Source of the DNA: HK1 sp965220535
GTDB taxonomy: Bacteria > Pseudomonadota > Gammaproteobacteria > HK1
Assembly (NCBI GenBank): GCA_965220535.1
Contig: OZ244833.1
Location: 3,596,001-3,660,000, forward strand
DNA: 64,000 nucleotides
Direction of reading: 5' to 3'
Shown here: one piece after another, positions 45,743-55,334 of the stretch
Position numbering within the stretch: position 1 is the stretch's first letter
How the letters are laid out: each line of letters begins with the position of its first letter
Position numbers and translations under genes: made by a program
Notes under the pieces: generated by a model
What the model was told of the DNA's origin: nothing
Databases searched by the model: none
The model's input: the letters and a program-made list of their open reading frames with translations, nothing else

Positions 45743-47022
45743 TGCCGCTTCGCCGGCGGCGGCTTTCGCATCTTACGCCTGTCCCTCGGCTCCGAGGAGC
45801 GAGTCTGTTTCGTCGCCCCGATCGTTGCTTCGTGCTCGAGAAGCTCGGCATTGTCGGCGCGATAGGGCGAATGCCGACTCGCCATCTCGTGATAGTTCGC
45901 TTGCTCGCGTCGTTCGCGTTCGAGAAAATCGCGGATCGCCTCGCGAAATCTCGGATCGTCGATGAAATGAAGGGATGCGGTTTCGACCGGCAGGAATCCG
46001 CGCATCAGCTTGTGTTCCCCTTGCGCCCCGGCATCGAAGCGAGCGAGTCCTTGTTCGATGCAGTATTCGATCAGGCGGTAGTAGCAGATTTCGAAATGCA
46101 GCCCGCGATGTTCCTCCAAGCAGCCCCAGTTGCGCCCGAAGAGCGTATCGTCGCCGATGAAGCAGTGCGCCCCGGCGACGTAGCGCTCGCCGCGCCGGGC
46201 GAGGATCAGAAGGATTCGATCCGGCATCGCCCGCGCGACGCCGGTGAAAAAAGGAAGGGTCAGGGCGGGGTAGCCCCATTTTCGATCGTAGGTCGAAGCG
46301 TAGATGGCGTGATAGGCGCGCCAGTGTTCTTCGTCGGTGTCGCGGCCTTTGAGGATTTCGATCGCCACCGGAGCGGCGGCGGCATCGCGGCGCTCGCGCC
46401 GGATCTCCTTGCGGCGTTTCGAGGTCAGCGAGGCGAGGAATTCATCGAAGTCGCGATAGCCCCGATTCTCCCAATGAAACTGGATGCCGGTACGCGGCAG
46501 CAGGCCCTCTCTTTCCAGCCGATCCCGATCCCGCTCTTTCGGAAAGAGGCAGTGAAAGGAGGAGGCTTGCAGTTTTTTCGTGAGCCCGATGGCTCCTTTG
46601 GCCAACGCGCCGCGGGTCGCTTCGCCGTCGGCCTCGGGGTGGACGAGCAGGCGCGGACCGGTGGAAGGGGTGAAGGGGATCGCGCTGACGAGTTTGGGGT
46701 AATAGGCCATTCCGTGTCGATTCCAGGCCTCGGCCCAGTTCCAGTCGAAAACGAATTCCCCTTGCGAGTGGAGCTTGATATACAGGGGCATCGCGCCGAC
46801 GAGTCGACTCTCTCGATACGCCAGGAGATGGCAAGGGATCCAGCCGACGCTCTCCCCGACGCAGCCTTCTTCCTCGAGGGCCGCGAGGAAGGCGTGGCGG
46901 GTGAAGGGATAGCCCTCTTCATCGGCCAGCGCATCCCACTTTGCGCTTTGCACCTCGGCGATCCGCGAGGCGGTGCGAAGGGTGCACAGATGATCCGACG
47001 AGGGCTTCGACGAGGGGTTCAA
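45739..47022 (-). CDS. GNAT/DUF482 family protein
   Basis: A 427-aa member of the GNAT-like peptidoglycan-biosynthesis/DUF482 family. It has SGWIPCHLL-like VGWIPCHLLAYRE, GEFVFDWNWAEAWNRHGM, YYPKLVSAIPFTP and CLEEHRGLHFEICYYRLIEY, all usual for the family. The reaction is not established. Its start overlaps the trxB stop by 4 nt and its stop overlaps aat, so it belongs to the trxB-aat-bpt operon. The last 40 residues are basic and less conserved. Confidence 0.88.
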   Translation of the reverse strand: MNPSSKPSSDHLCTLRTASRIAEVQSAKWDALADEEGYPFTRHAFLAALEEEGCVGESVGWIPCHLLAYRESRLVGAMPLYIKLHSQGEFVFDWNWAEAWNRHGMAYYPKLVSAIPFTPSTGPRLLVHPEADGEATRGALAKGAIGLTKKLQASSFHCLFPKERDRDRLEREGLLPRTGIQFHWENRGYRDFDEFLASLTSKRRKEIRRERRDAAAAPVAIEILKGRDTDEEHWRAYHAIYASTYDRKWGYPALTLPFFTGVARAMPDRILLILARRGERYVAGAHCFIGDDTLFGRNWGCLEEHRGLHFEICYYRLIEYCIEQGLARFDAGAQGEHKLMRGFLPVETASLHFIDDPRFREAIRDFLERERREQANYHEMASRHSPYRADNAELLEHEATIGATKQTRSSEPRDRRKMRKPPPAKRH

Positions 47023-47978
47023 GGCTCTTGCCGGGATTCGAGGTAGCGATCGGCGTCGAGAGCCGCCATGCAGCCGGCTCCGGCGGAGGTGATCGCTTGG
47101 CGATAGACATGGTCCGCGACATCCCCGGCGGCGAATACCCCGTCGACGCTGGTGGCGGTGGCATCGCCGTCGCCGCCACCGCGCACTTTGATATAGCCCC
47201 CGTTCATATCGAGCTGATCTTTGAAAAGATCGGTATTGGGGGTATGGCCGATGGCGATGAAGCAGCCGTGTACCGGTAGCTCCTTGCTTTGATCGTCAAG
47301 GACCCCGCGCAGACGGATCCCGGTGACCCCGGCGTCGTCGCCGATCACTTCTTCGAGTACGTGATTCCATTCGATGACGACGTTTCCCTCGCGGCTTTTC
47401 TCGATCAGCCGATCGGAAAGGATGCGCTCGGCGCGAAAACGGTCCCGTCGGTGAACGAGGGTGACTTGCGAAGCGATATTGGCAAGATAGAGCGCCTCTT
47501 CGACCGCGGTGTTGCCGCCGCCGATCACCGCGACCGGTCGGTTGCGGTAGAAGAATCCGTCGCAGGTGGCGCAAGCGGAGACCCCCCGACCTTTGTATCT
47601 TTCCTCGGAGTCGAGTCCGAGGTAGCGGGCGGAGGCTCCGGTGGCGATGATCAGGGCGTCGCAGCGATAGCTCCCGCTCTCGCCGACGAGGGTAAAGGGT
47701 CGATGCGAGAGTTCCGCGCGCACGATGTGATCTTGAACGATCCGGGTATGGAAGCGCTCGGCATGCCGGCGCATCCGCTCCATCAACTCCGGGCCTTGGC
47801 AGCCATCGGCATCGGCGGGCCAGTTGTCGACGTCGGTGGTGGTGGTCATCTGTCCCCCGACCTCGATGCCGGTGATCAGCATCGGGGAGAGGTTGGCGCG
47901 AGCGGCGTAGATCGCCGCGGTATAGCCTGCCGGACCCGAGCCCAAGATCAGCAGCCGGCTGTGAATCGCTTCGCTCAT
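47019..47978 (-). CDS. trxB: Thioredoxin reductase
   Basis: A 319-aa flavoenzyme that reduces thioredoxin with NADPH. It has the FAD motif LILGSGPAGYTAAIYAARAN, the redox centre CATC in SACATCDGFF, the NADPH motif VIGGGNTAVEEALYLA and the C-terminal GVFAAGDVAD. ATG 47978 gives the standard length. It is the first gene of a minus-strand operon trxB - DUF482 - aat - bpt. In E. coli cydDC lies between trxB and aat; here its place is taken by the DUF482 gene. Confidence 0.96.
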   Translation of the reverse strand: MSEAIHSRLLILGSGPAGYTAAIYAARANLSPMLITGIEVGGQMTTTTDVDNWPADADGCQGPELMERMRRHAERFHTRIVQDHIVRAELSHRPFTLVGESGSYRCDALIIATGASARYLGLDSEERYKGRGVSACATCDGFFYRNRPVAVIGGGNTAVEEALYLANIASQVTLVHRRDRFRAERILSDRLIEKSREGNVVIEWNHVLEEVIGDDAGVTGIRLRGVLDDQSKELPVHGCFIAIGHTPNTDLFKDQLDMNGGYIKVRGGGDGDATATSVDGVFAAGDVADHVYRQAITSAGAGCMAALDADRYLESRQEP

Positions 47979-48842
47979 ATTTCGTCGGTTTCCCAATGAA
48001 GGCGCGAAAAGAAGGCGCAAAAAGTGAAGGCGCGAAAAGGATCCGAAAAGAGGATCGAAAAAAGATCGAAAGAAGGGGGCGAAAACCGAGCTTTCGGTTC
48101 GAGTCTTTCGCCTTGAACTCGTCGATGATCCGGCGCTCGCGGCCGTTCGCCGCCCCGACGGTCGAGGGCTTGCGCTTTCAGGCCTCGAAGGCCGCCGGCG
48201 CGAGCGAGATGCGCGATCGAGCGGCCCGCGTATCGACGCTCACTTGGTCGATCACCTAGCCGATCACCGGGACGATCATCGACGATGCTCGACGACGCTT
48301 TCGAAGCCCGATCGTCGATGCCGAGGGTCGCTCCGAAGGGCAAGGCCGCTTCGTCAACGCTCGGAAATCAACGCTCGGAAATCCTATCCTTGAAATTCCA
48401 AGCCCCGGAAGGGTCGCAAAGGGAGCCTGCCCGGCCAAGGCATTATCGAAAGAATCGAAGGAAAGAATATCCTTTGATCTTAAACCACTTAGCTATCGGT
48501 CAAGGGGCATCGGTCAAGGTGATCGCTTCGCCGACGATCCTCTTCGAGGCGATCGAGGGATTTCGCATCTCGGCGAGGGCGGGTCCCGCTTCGACGCCCC
48601 GGCATTGACCGATGGTGGCCTTGGGAGCGAAACGAGGCCGTTTCGAGGCTTCGATCGGCGGCCGAAACGATGCGAAACCGGTGCCTTGCGCTCGGCTCGG
48701 CGCCTATCCGACAAGACTTAGGGGCCGGATAAAATAGAATACCCACTCGTCGCTTGGAAGGGCGCTTCGATTTTTTGCGCTCATCGAGCATCAAGCGAGC
48801 ATCGAGCAAGCATCGAAAACCAACCCTTAGGCGAGCGCGTCG
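47979..48842. other. Divergent intergenic region between trxB and ftsK
   Basis: About 860 bp without a convincing gene. It contains purine-rich GAAAAG repeats near trxB (47995-48075), a 14-bp direct tandem repeat (CAACGCTCGGAAAT, 48354-48383) and short AGCATCGAGC repeats near 48785. It presumably holds promoters for both genes. Confidence 0.5.
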
Positions 48843-51344
48843 ATGGCCTTGGAAAGCCCTATGTTGCAACGATCCCGGATGCATTCGAATCTGCTCCAAG
48901 CATCGCGCGAGCTGTTGATGCTCGTTGTCGGAGCGATCTCTCTTTATCTGCTGCTGGCCTTGGCGAGTTTCGACCCCGCCGATCCCGGCTGGTCGAATGC
49001 GACCGGCGCGGAAGAGATCTCCAATCTCGGCGGCAGCCTCGGGGCATGGTGTGCCGGGTTGCTCTTCGATATGATCGGGCTCTCCGCTTGGCTCTTGCCG
49101 TTGATGATCGCCTATACCGGATGGCTCGGTTATCGCGCGTCGAAGGCGTGGCAAGGCATCGACGGAGCCATGATCGCGATTCGCGCTTCCGGAGCCGTGA
49201 TGCTGCTCTGCGCAAGTTGCGGTCTCGCCGCTCTTTACCACCACGATGCCTCCCCTTTTCTCACCGCGGAAGTCGGGGGCTTCATCGGTAGCCTCATCGG
49301 TCATGGTCTCGTCTCCATGGCCGACTTGCTCGGAGCCACCCTCTTTTTGCTGGTGCTCTTCGCTTTCGGGTGCACCCTTTTCACCGGCATCGCTTGGCTG
49401 AGCCTGATGGAGGCGATCGGTCACGGCACGCTGATCGTGCTGGCCTATCTATCCCGGGGGGCGAGGTGGCTGGCCGGGGAAACGGCGGCGCTCTTCCCCT
49501 CTCTCGACAATCTAGGCAAGGGCTTGTTCGCCTTTCGTGCCTCGCAAAGAGCGCAAGACCCGGATCGCCCGCACGCTTCTCCTGTTCGAACCCCGGCCAA
49601 GTCCAAGCCCGAATCCCGCCGTATCGAGCCGGTCTTGACCAGCCCGCCGATGGAAGAGCCCCCGAGCGCCGCGCGGCGGCCCGCCTCGGTCAAGAAGGCG
49701 AAGTCCCCGGAGAAAGCCGCGGCGGCCAAGGGCGGGGCGTCGCCGATCAAAGAAGAATCGAGCATGGCGATGTTGGATCTTCCCTCGCCGGATCTTCCCT
49801 CGTTGGAACTGCTCGGCCCGCCGCAGTCGAAGCGTTTTTCGATCTCGCCCCAGGCCTTGGAGGCGATGTCCCGCCAAGTCGAGAGCAAACTGGCGGATTT
49901 CGGGGTGGAGGCCAATGTGGTGGCGGTGCATCCCGGACCGGTCATCACCCGCTACGAGCTGCAGTTGGCGCCGGGGATCAAAGTCAGCCGGGTCAGCAAT
50001 CTGGCCAAGGATCTCGCCCGCTCGCTGTCGACCACCAGCGTGCGTATCGTCGAAATCATCCCCGGCAAGACCACCGTCGGTCTCGAGATCCCCAATGCCG
50101 AGCGGGAATTCGTGGGTTTGGTGGAGCTCCTCAAATCGCAGCCCTACCGGGAGAATCCCGCGGGCCTTCCGCTCGCGCTGGGCATGGATATTTCCGGTCA
50201 ACCGGTGGTGGTGGACCTTGCCCGCATGCCCCACCTGCTGGTGGCCGGTACCACCGGAGCGGGAAAATCCGTGGCCATCAACGCGATGATCTTGAGTCTT
50301 TTATATCGCGCGACCGCCGACGAAGTGCGCATGATCATGATCGATCCGAAGATGCTGGAACTATCGGTTTACGAGGGCATTCCCCATCTTCTCTCGCCGG
50401 TGGTGACGGATATGAAGGACGCCGCCAACGCGCTCAATTGGTGCGTCGATCAGATGGATCGGCGCTATCGTTTGATGTCGGCGCTGGGGGTGCGCCATAT
50501 CGGGGGCTACAACCGCAAGTTGCGCGAGGCGGCCGAAGCCGGCGACCCGATCCTCGACCCCTTCTTCGTCGTCGATCCGGTCTTGACGGGGATGGAATCG
50601 GAGGAGGAGGACGAACGAACTCCGCCGCCGCTCGACCCCCTGCCCTTGATCGTGGTGATCATCGACGAGCTCGCCGACATGATGATGATCACCGGCAAGA
50701 AGGTCGAAACGCTGATCGCGCGTTTGGCGCAAAAAGCGCGCGCCGCGGGCATTCACCTCGTGCTCGCGACCCAACGCCCCTCGGTGGACGTGATCACCGG
50801 CCTCATCAAGGCCAATATCCCTTGCCGTATCGCCTTTCAGGTCTCTTCCAAGATCGATTCGCGCACCATCTTGGATCAGCAAGGGGCGGAGAATCTGCTC
50901 GGCAAGGGGGATATGCTCTATATGGGCCCCGGGGCTTCCTCCCTGCAGCGCCTGCACGGTCCCAACGTTTCCGATCAGGAGGTGCATCGCGTGGTCGCGC
51001 ATCTCCGGCAATCGGATTCCCCCGACTATATCGGCTCTTTTCTCGACGGCCCCGGCGGCTCCGGTGCGCAAGAGAGTCAAAAAACCGCAGAGGCTTTCCC
51101 CGATTCCCCCGATTCCGAAGAAGGCCGGGATCCCTTTTACGAGCAAGCGGTGGAGGTCGTCATCAAGACCCGCCGGGCATCGATTTCCGGGGTCCAACGT
51201 CGCCTCCGGGTCGGCTATAACCGGGCGGCGCGGATGCTCGAGGAAATGGAGCGAGCGGGGATCGTCGGTCCGCAGCAGCCCAACGGCAGTCGGGATGTCC
51301 TCGCCGCCGCCCCGCCGTCGACGGAGCAAGCGGAAGAGCCATGA
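48843..51344 (+). CDS. ftsK: DNA translocase FtsK
   Basis: An 833-aa septal DNA pump for chromosome dimer resolution. An N-terminal four-helix membrane domain (about 20-190) is followed by a short Pro/Lys-rich linker (to about 310), the motor with Walker A GTTGAGKS near residue 468, IIDELADMMM (Walker B) and RIAFQVSSKIDSRTILDQQG, and a C-terminal gamma winged helix (ASISGVQRRLRVGYNRAARM). The motor has an acidic insert (ESEEEDERTPPP) in a loop before Walker B. It is the first gene of ftsK-lolA-rarA-serS. Confidence 0.95.
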   Translation: MALESPMLQRSRMHSNLLQASRELLMLVVGAISLYLLLALASFDPADPGWSNATGAEEISNLGGSLGAWCAGLLFDMIGLSAWLLPLMIAYTGWLGYRASKAWQGIDGAMIAIRASGAVMLLCASCGLAALYHHDASPFLTAEVGGFIGSLIGHGLVSMADLLGATLFLLVLFAFGCTLFTGIAWLSLMEAIGHGTLIVLAYLSRGARWLAGETAALFPSLDNLGKGLFAFRASQRAQDPDRPHASPVRTPAKSKPESRRIEPVLTSPPMEEPPSAARRPASVKKAKSPEKAAAAKGGASPIKEESSMAMLDLPSPDLPSLELLGPPQSKRFSISPQALEAMSRQVESKLADFGVEANVVAVHPGPVITRYELQLAPGIKVSRVSNLAKDLARSLSTTSVRIVEIIPGKTTVGLEIPNAEREFVGLVELLKSQPYRENPAGLPLALGMDISGQPVVVDLARMPHLLVAGTTGAGKSVAINAMILSLLYRATADEVRMIMIDPKMLELSVYEGIPHLLSPVVTDMKDAANALNWCVDQMDRRYRLMSALGVRHIGGYNRKLREAAEAGDPILDPFFVVDPVLTGMESEEEDERTPPPLDPLPLIVVIIDELADMMMITGKKVETLIARLAQKARAAGIHLVLATQRPSVDVITGLIKANIPCRIAFQVSSKIDSRTILDQQGAENLLGKGDMLYMGPGASSLQRLHGPNVSDQEVHRVVAHLRQSDSPDYIGSFLDGPGGSGAQESQKTAEAFPDSPDSEEGRDPFYEQAVEVVIKTRRASISGVQRRLRVGYNRAARMLEEMERAGIVGPQQPNGSRDVLAAAPPSTEQAEEP

Positions 51345-52174
51345 TATTCAAAGCGTTTTTTGTCGGGAGGGGGCATCTTGCCGCCTGCGGGTCGCCGGGT
51401 GGTTGTCCTCGCCTCGAGAGGGGATCTCGAGGGCTCGATGCCGATGCGGCGGATCATCGGCGTCGTCGAGGGTCGGGCCTTTTTCGTATCGGATCCGCTA
51501 TCGGATTCTCGGCGGCGTTGCTCTTGCCGCTGCTCTTGTCGCTTTTTTTCGCCCCCCGAGCCATGGCGGCGGACGAGCGCTTGGATCGATGGCTGTCGAA
51601 TTTCGCCCGGGTGTCGGCGCATTTCGAGCAGCGCACCTTCGATGACGAGGGCGGGCTTTTGGAGGAGGCCGAGGGCGAGGCTTTGATCGATCGCCCCGGT
51701 CGGTTCCGTTTCGAATACAAAAGCCCGTCGCCCCTGCTGGTGGTCGGGGACGGGCAGAGGGTTTGGATTCACGACGAGGAGCTGGCCCAAGTTACGGTGC
51801 GTCGGCTCGACGATATGGTGAGGTCGGCGCCGGCGGCCCTGTTGGTGGTGGACAGACCCTTGGCCCAGGATTTTATGATCGAGTCCCTCGATCCGGCGAA
51901 AGCCCCGAGCCCCGGCTTCGATTGGTTCTCGCTCGTTCCTGCGGACCAAGGAGCGGCTTTCAGTCGTATCCTCTTGGCCTTTGCCGCCGGGCGCCTCGAG
52001 CGTATGGTGCTCAGCGATCAATTCGGTCAGATCACCTATCTCGAATTTTCCGATATCGTCAAAGATCCTCCCCTGACCGCCGACGCCTTCGTTTTCTCGC
52101 CCCCGGCGGGGAGCGATGTCATCGGCGATGTCGATGTCGAGCTCGGCGGTCGCGAAAACGGGGGCGAGCCTTGA
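51341..52174 (+). CDS. lolA: Outer-membrane lipoprotein carrier LolA
   Basis: A 277-aa protein as listed. LolA carries lipoproteins across the periplasm from LolCDE to LolB. The mature part begins near DERLDRWLSNFARVSAHFEQ and includes GRFRFEYKSPSPLLVVGDGQ and VWIHDEELAQVTVR. The listed ATG overlaps the ftsK stop (ATGA), but it gives a 75-residue leader before the hydrophobic signal core (AALLLPLLLSLFFAPRAMA). A later start, closer to that core, is likely. The stop overlaps rarA. Confidence 0.85.
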   Translation: MIFKAFFVGRGHLAACGSPGGCPRLERGSRGLDADAADHRRRRGSGLFRIGSAIGFSAALLLPLLLSLFFAPRAMAADERLDRWLSNFARVSAHFEQRTFDDEGGLLEEAEGEALIDRPGRFRFEYKSPSPLLVVGDGQRVWIHDEELAQVTVRRLDDMVRSAPAALLVVDRPLAQDFMIESLDPAKAPSPGFDWFSLVPADQGAAFSRILLAFAAGRLERMVLSDQFGQITYLEFSDIVKDPPLTADAFVFSPPAGSDVIGDVDVELGGRENGGEP

Positions 52175-53709
52175 ACTCGAAAGACCAACCCCGGCTTTTC
52201 GCCTGCGAGATCGACGAACCCCCGGCCGAGAAGTCGGATTTGGCGTTTCGGCCGCTGGCGGATCGCATGCGTCCGCGCACGCTGGACGAATTCGCCGGGC
52301 AAGCGCATTTGCTGGCCCCGGGAAAGCCCTTGCGGGCGGCGCTCGAAGCCGGCCGCATGCATTCGATGATCCTTTGGGGGCCTCCCGGCAGCGGCAAGAC
52401 CACCCTCGCCGGATTGGTGGCGACCAATGCCAAGGCTCGTTTTTTCTCGCTTTCGGCGGTGCTCTCAGGGGTCGCCGAAGTCCGGGCGATTGTCAACGAG
52501 GCGCAGCGCCATCGAGCCGAAACCGGGCAGGAATGCGTTCTCTTCGTCGACGAGGTGCATCGTTTCAACAAAAGCCGGCAGGACGCTTTTTTGCCCCATG
52601 TCGAGGATGGCACCTTGATCTTGATCGGGGCCACCACCGAGAACCCCTCCTTCGAGCTCAATAACGCCTTGCTTTCGCGGGCCCGGGTCTATGTGCTCAA
52701 GGCCTTGGAGGTCTCGGTGATCGAGGGGCTGATCGAGCGGGCGTTGAGCGATGACGAGCGTGGTCTGGGGGCGATGCGGATCCGCTTGGAGCCGGGGCTC
52801 GGGCCGATCCTGGCGCAGGCGGCCGACGGCGATGTCCGCCGGGCGCTGAACTTGCTCGAGATCGCCGCCGATGTCCTGCCGGAGCCTGTCGGCGAGAGCG
52901 AGACCCGCATCCTCTCGCGCGATTTGCTGCTGCCGATTTTGGAAGGGGGTGCGGTCCGGCGCTTCGACAAAGGCGGGGACGCTTTTTACGATCAGATTTC
53001 CGCCCTGCACAAATCGATTCGCGGTTCGAGCCCCGATGGAGCCCTCTATTGGCTGGCGCGGATGATCGACGGGGGTTGCGATCCCGCCTATATCGCGCGG
53101 CGCCTCGTACGCATCGCCTCCGAGGATATCGGCAACGCCGATCCGAGGGCCCTCGGTCTCGCCTTGGACGCTTGGGGGGTGCAAGAACGCCTCGGCAGTC
53201 CCGAGGGCGAACTCGCTTTGGCCCAATCCGCGGTGTATATGGCTTGCCTTCCCAAGAGCGATGCCGTCTATCGGGCCTTCGGCGAGGCGATGCGCGATGC
53301 GCGGCAGGCCGGCTCCCTCGAGGTGCCGATGCACCTTCGCAACGCCCCGACGGAACTGCTGGCATCTTTGGGACACGGTGCGGGCTATCGCCATGCGCAT
53401 GACGAGGCGGAGGGCTATGCCGCGAAAGAGCGCTACCTTCCCGATGCGCTCGGTGAAAGACATTACTACCGCCCGTCGGGACGCGGTCTAGAAGATCGGA
53501 TTCGAGCGCGCTTGGAGCGCTTGCGCGCCCTCGACGAAGCGGCCGGCGAGACCCCCTCGCCGCCTCGCGAGCGGCCCGAGCCTTTGCCCTCGCAAAGCGA
53601 CGAGCGCGTGCCGACCCCGATCGGAGAGCCGGCGGGAGCGGCGCCCGGCTCCGCCCTTCGTGAATCCACCGACCGACCCGCCGACCGCTGCGAACGGGAA
53701 TTCGGCTGA
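52171..53709 (+). CDS. rarA: Replication-associated recombination protein A (MgsA)
   Basis: A 512-aa AAA+ ATPase acting at stalled forks. It has RPLADRMRPRTLDEFAGQAH, Walker A GPPGSGKTT (70-78), FVDEVHRFNKSRQDAFLP, IGATTENPSFELNNALLSR and the C-terminal YAAKERYLPDAL. The start is a TTG at 52171 that overlaps the lolA stop by 4 nt. The tail after residue 445 is a Pro/Glu/Arg-rich extension not found in the 447-aa E. coli protein. The stop shares one base with the serS ATG. Confidence 0.94.
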   Translation: MNSKDQPRLFACEIDEPPAEKSDLAFRPLADRMRPRTLDEFAGQAHLLAPGKPLRAALEAGRMHSMILWGPPGSGKTTLAGLVATNAKARFFSLSAVLSGVAEVRAIVNEAQRHRAETGQECVLFVDEVHRFNKSRQDAFLPHVEDGTLILIGATTENPSFELNNALLSRARVYVLKALEVSVIEGLIERALSDDERGLGAMRIRLEPGLGPILAQAADGDVRRALNLLEIAADVLPEPVGESETRILSRDLLLPILEGGAVRRFDKGGDAFYDQISALHKSIRGSSPDGALYWLARMIDGGCDPAYIARRLVRIASEDIGNADPRALGLALDAWGVQERLGSPEGELALAQSAVYMACLPKSDAVYRAFGEAMRDARQAGSLEVPMHLRNAPTELLASLGHGAGYRHAHDEAEGYAAKERYLPDALGERHYYRPSGRGLEDRIRARLERLRALDEAAGETPSPPRERPEPLPSQSDERVPTPIGEPAGAAPGSALRESTDRPADRCEREFG

Positions 53710-55001
53710 TGCTCGATACTGCATTGCTAAGACGCGATCTCGAAACCACCGCCGCCCGGCTCGCCACCCGCGGCGTCGTCTTGGATATCGAGCGGATCGC
53801 CCGCCTCGAAGCCGAGCGCAAGCAGGTGCAGGGGCGTACGCAAGAACTGCAAAACCTGCGCAACAGCCGATCGAAGGAGATCGGGCAGGCGAAAGCCCGC
53901 GGGGAGGATATCGCGCCATTGCTTGCCGATGTCGGTCGCTTGGGGGACGATATCGAATCCGAAAAGCGGCATTTGGGCGCCATCCAAGCCGAACTCGAAG
54001 AAATCGCCTTGTCGCTTCCCAACCTCGTCCAAGAGGATGTCCCGGTGGGAAAGGACGAGAGCGACAACCGCGAGGAGCGAAGGGTCGGCGAGCGGCCGGA
54101 ATTCGATTTCACGCCCCTTGATCATGTCGCCATCGGGACGGCCTTGGGCGGGATGGATTTCGATCTCTCGGCGAAGCTCTCCGGGAGTCGTTTCGTTTCC
54201 CTGCACGGCGGTTTGGCCCGTCTGCACCGGGCGCTGATCCAGTTCATGATCGATGTGCATGTGCAAGAACATGGCTACCGTGAAATCTATGTCCCTTATT
54301 TGGTCGGCGCCGATATTCTGCGCGGCACCGGTCAGTTGCCCAAGTTCGCCGACGATCTCTTTCATATCGAGGACCACGATCTTTTCCTGATCCCGACCGC
54401 CGAGGTGCCGGTGACCAATGTGGTGCGGGATCGGATCCTCGAGGCCTCGGAGTTGCCGCTGCGCTTCGTCTGCCATACCCCTTGTTTTCGGCGCGAGGCC
54501 GGCTCTCATGGTCGTGATACTCGGGGGATGTTGCGCCAGCATCAGTTCGAGAAGGTCGAACTGGTGCATATCGTCCCGCCGGCGGATTCCGCCGAGGCCC
54601 TCGAGAGGCTGACTTCCCACGCCGAGGCGATTTTGCAAAGGCTCGAGCTGGCCTATCGGGTCGTGACCCTTTGCACCGGCGATATCGGATTCGCCGCCGC
54701 CAAGACCCTCGATATCGAAGTCTGGTTGCCGGGGCAGCAGTGTTATCGGGAGATTTCCTCGTGCAGCAACTGCGAGGCCTTCCAGGCTCGGCGCATGCAG
54801 GCGCGATGGCGCAACCGGGACACCGGGAAGACCGAGTTGGTTCATACCCTCAACGGATCGGGGGTGGCGATCGGCCGGGCGCTGATCGCGGTGCTGGAAA
54901 ACCATCAGCGAGCCGACGGCTCGGTGCGCATCCCTGATGCATTGCGGCCTTATATGGGCGGTATCGAATCCCTTGCCTTGCCGGATCGAGAGCGCCGATA
55001 G
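53709..55001 (+). CDS. serS: Seryl-tRNA synthetase
   Basis: A 430-aa class II synthetase. The N-terminal coiled-coil arm (about 25-105) is followed by motif 2 (CFRREAGSHGRDTRGMLRQH) and motif 3 (GSGVAIGRALIAVLEN); GAATEL-like PTAEVPVTN is present. It charges tRNA-Ser; one of its substrates, tRNA-Ser(UGA), is encoded 2.7 kb downstream. ATG overlaps the rarA stop (TGATG). The last codons (GGIESLALPDRERR) are duplicated 217 bp downstream. Confidence 0.97.
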   Translation: MLDTALLRRDLETTAARLATRGVVLDIERIARLEAERKQVQGRTQELQNLRNSRSKEIGQAKARGEDIAPLLADVGRLGDDIESEKRHLGAIQAELEEIALSLPNLVQEDVPVGKDESDNREERRVGERPEFDFTPLDHVAIGTALGGMDFDLSAKLSGSRFVSLHGGLARLHRALIQFMIDVHVQEHGYREIYVPYLVGADILRGTGQLPKFADDLFHIEDHDLFLIPTAEVPVTNVVRDRILEASELPLRFVCHTPCFRREAGSHGRDTRGMLRQHQFEKVELVHIVPPADSAEALERLTSHAEAILQRLELAYRVVTLCTGDIGFAAAKTLDIEVWLPGQQCYREISSCSNCEAFQARRMQARWRNRDTGKTELVHTLNGSGVAIGRALIAVLENHQRADGSVRIPDALRPYMGGIESLALPDRERR

Positions 55002-55262
55002 GCAAAGGGATATCGCCGCGCCCGAAAAAGACCGATCCGGCTCGTCGATTCGATGAAAGGGGAGCGGCGGTCGGTCGGGTGCCGGCGGCGCTTTCGGCGA
55101 TCTGTCGGCAAGTCGCCGGTTCGAGCGATGCTAAATGCTTTGCGCTTCGACGCTTCGACGCTTCAATAAGGGGGGTGGTATCGAATCCCTCGCCTGGCCG
55201 GATCGATCGCGTCGATGGGCAGAGCCGATAAGCGCAGGGTCGATAGGCAAAGGAATATCGTC
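54950..55262 (+). repeat. Duplicated 3' end of serS
   Basis: GGTATCGAATCCCTTGCCTT (54960, in serS) returns as GGTATCGAATCCCTCGCCTG at 55177, and GATAGGCAAAGGGATATCG after the stop (54997) returns as GATAGGCAAAGGAATATCG at 55242. Spacing differs by 28 bp because of a small internal insertion. The copy reads GGGIESLAWPDRSRR and has no start. The rest of the 333-bp gap to the methylase gene holds nothing else. Confidence 0.85.
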
Positions 55263-55334
55263 GGCTCCCCTCCTGGTTCCGCTTCGCTTTTCGCAATACG
55301 AATGCGATACGAGTTCGTATCGATTCGTATCGCC

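Noticed and set aside
45742..47046. Long plus-strand frame opposite the DUF482 gene
   Set aside because: It is antisense to a conserved gene that forms overlapping junctions with both neighbours.
51763..52170. Upstream extension of rarA
   Set aside because: It overlaps the conserved part of lolA in another frame; TTG 52171 gives the family start and a 4-nt overlap.
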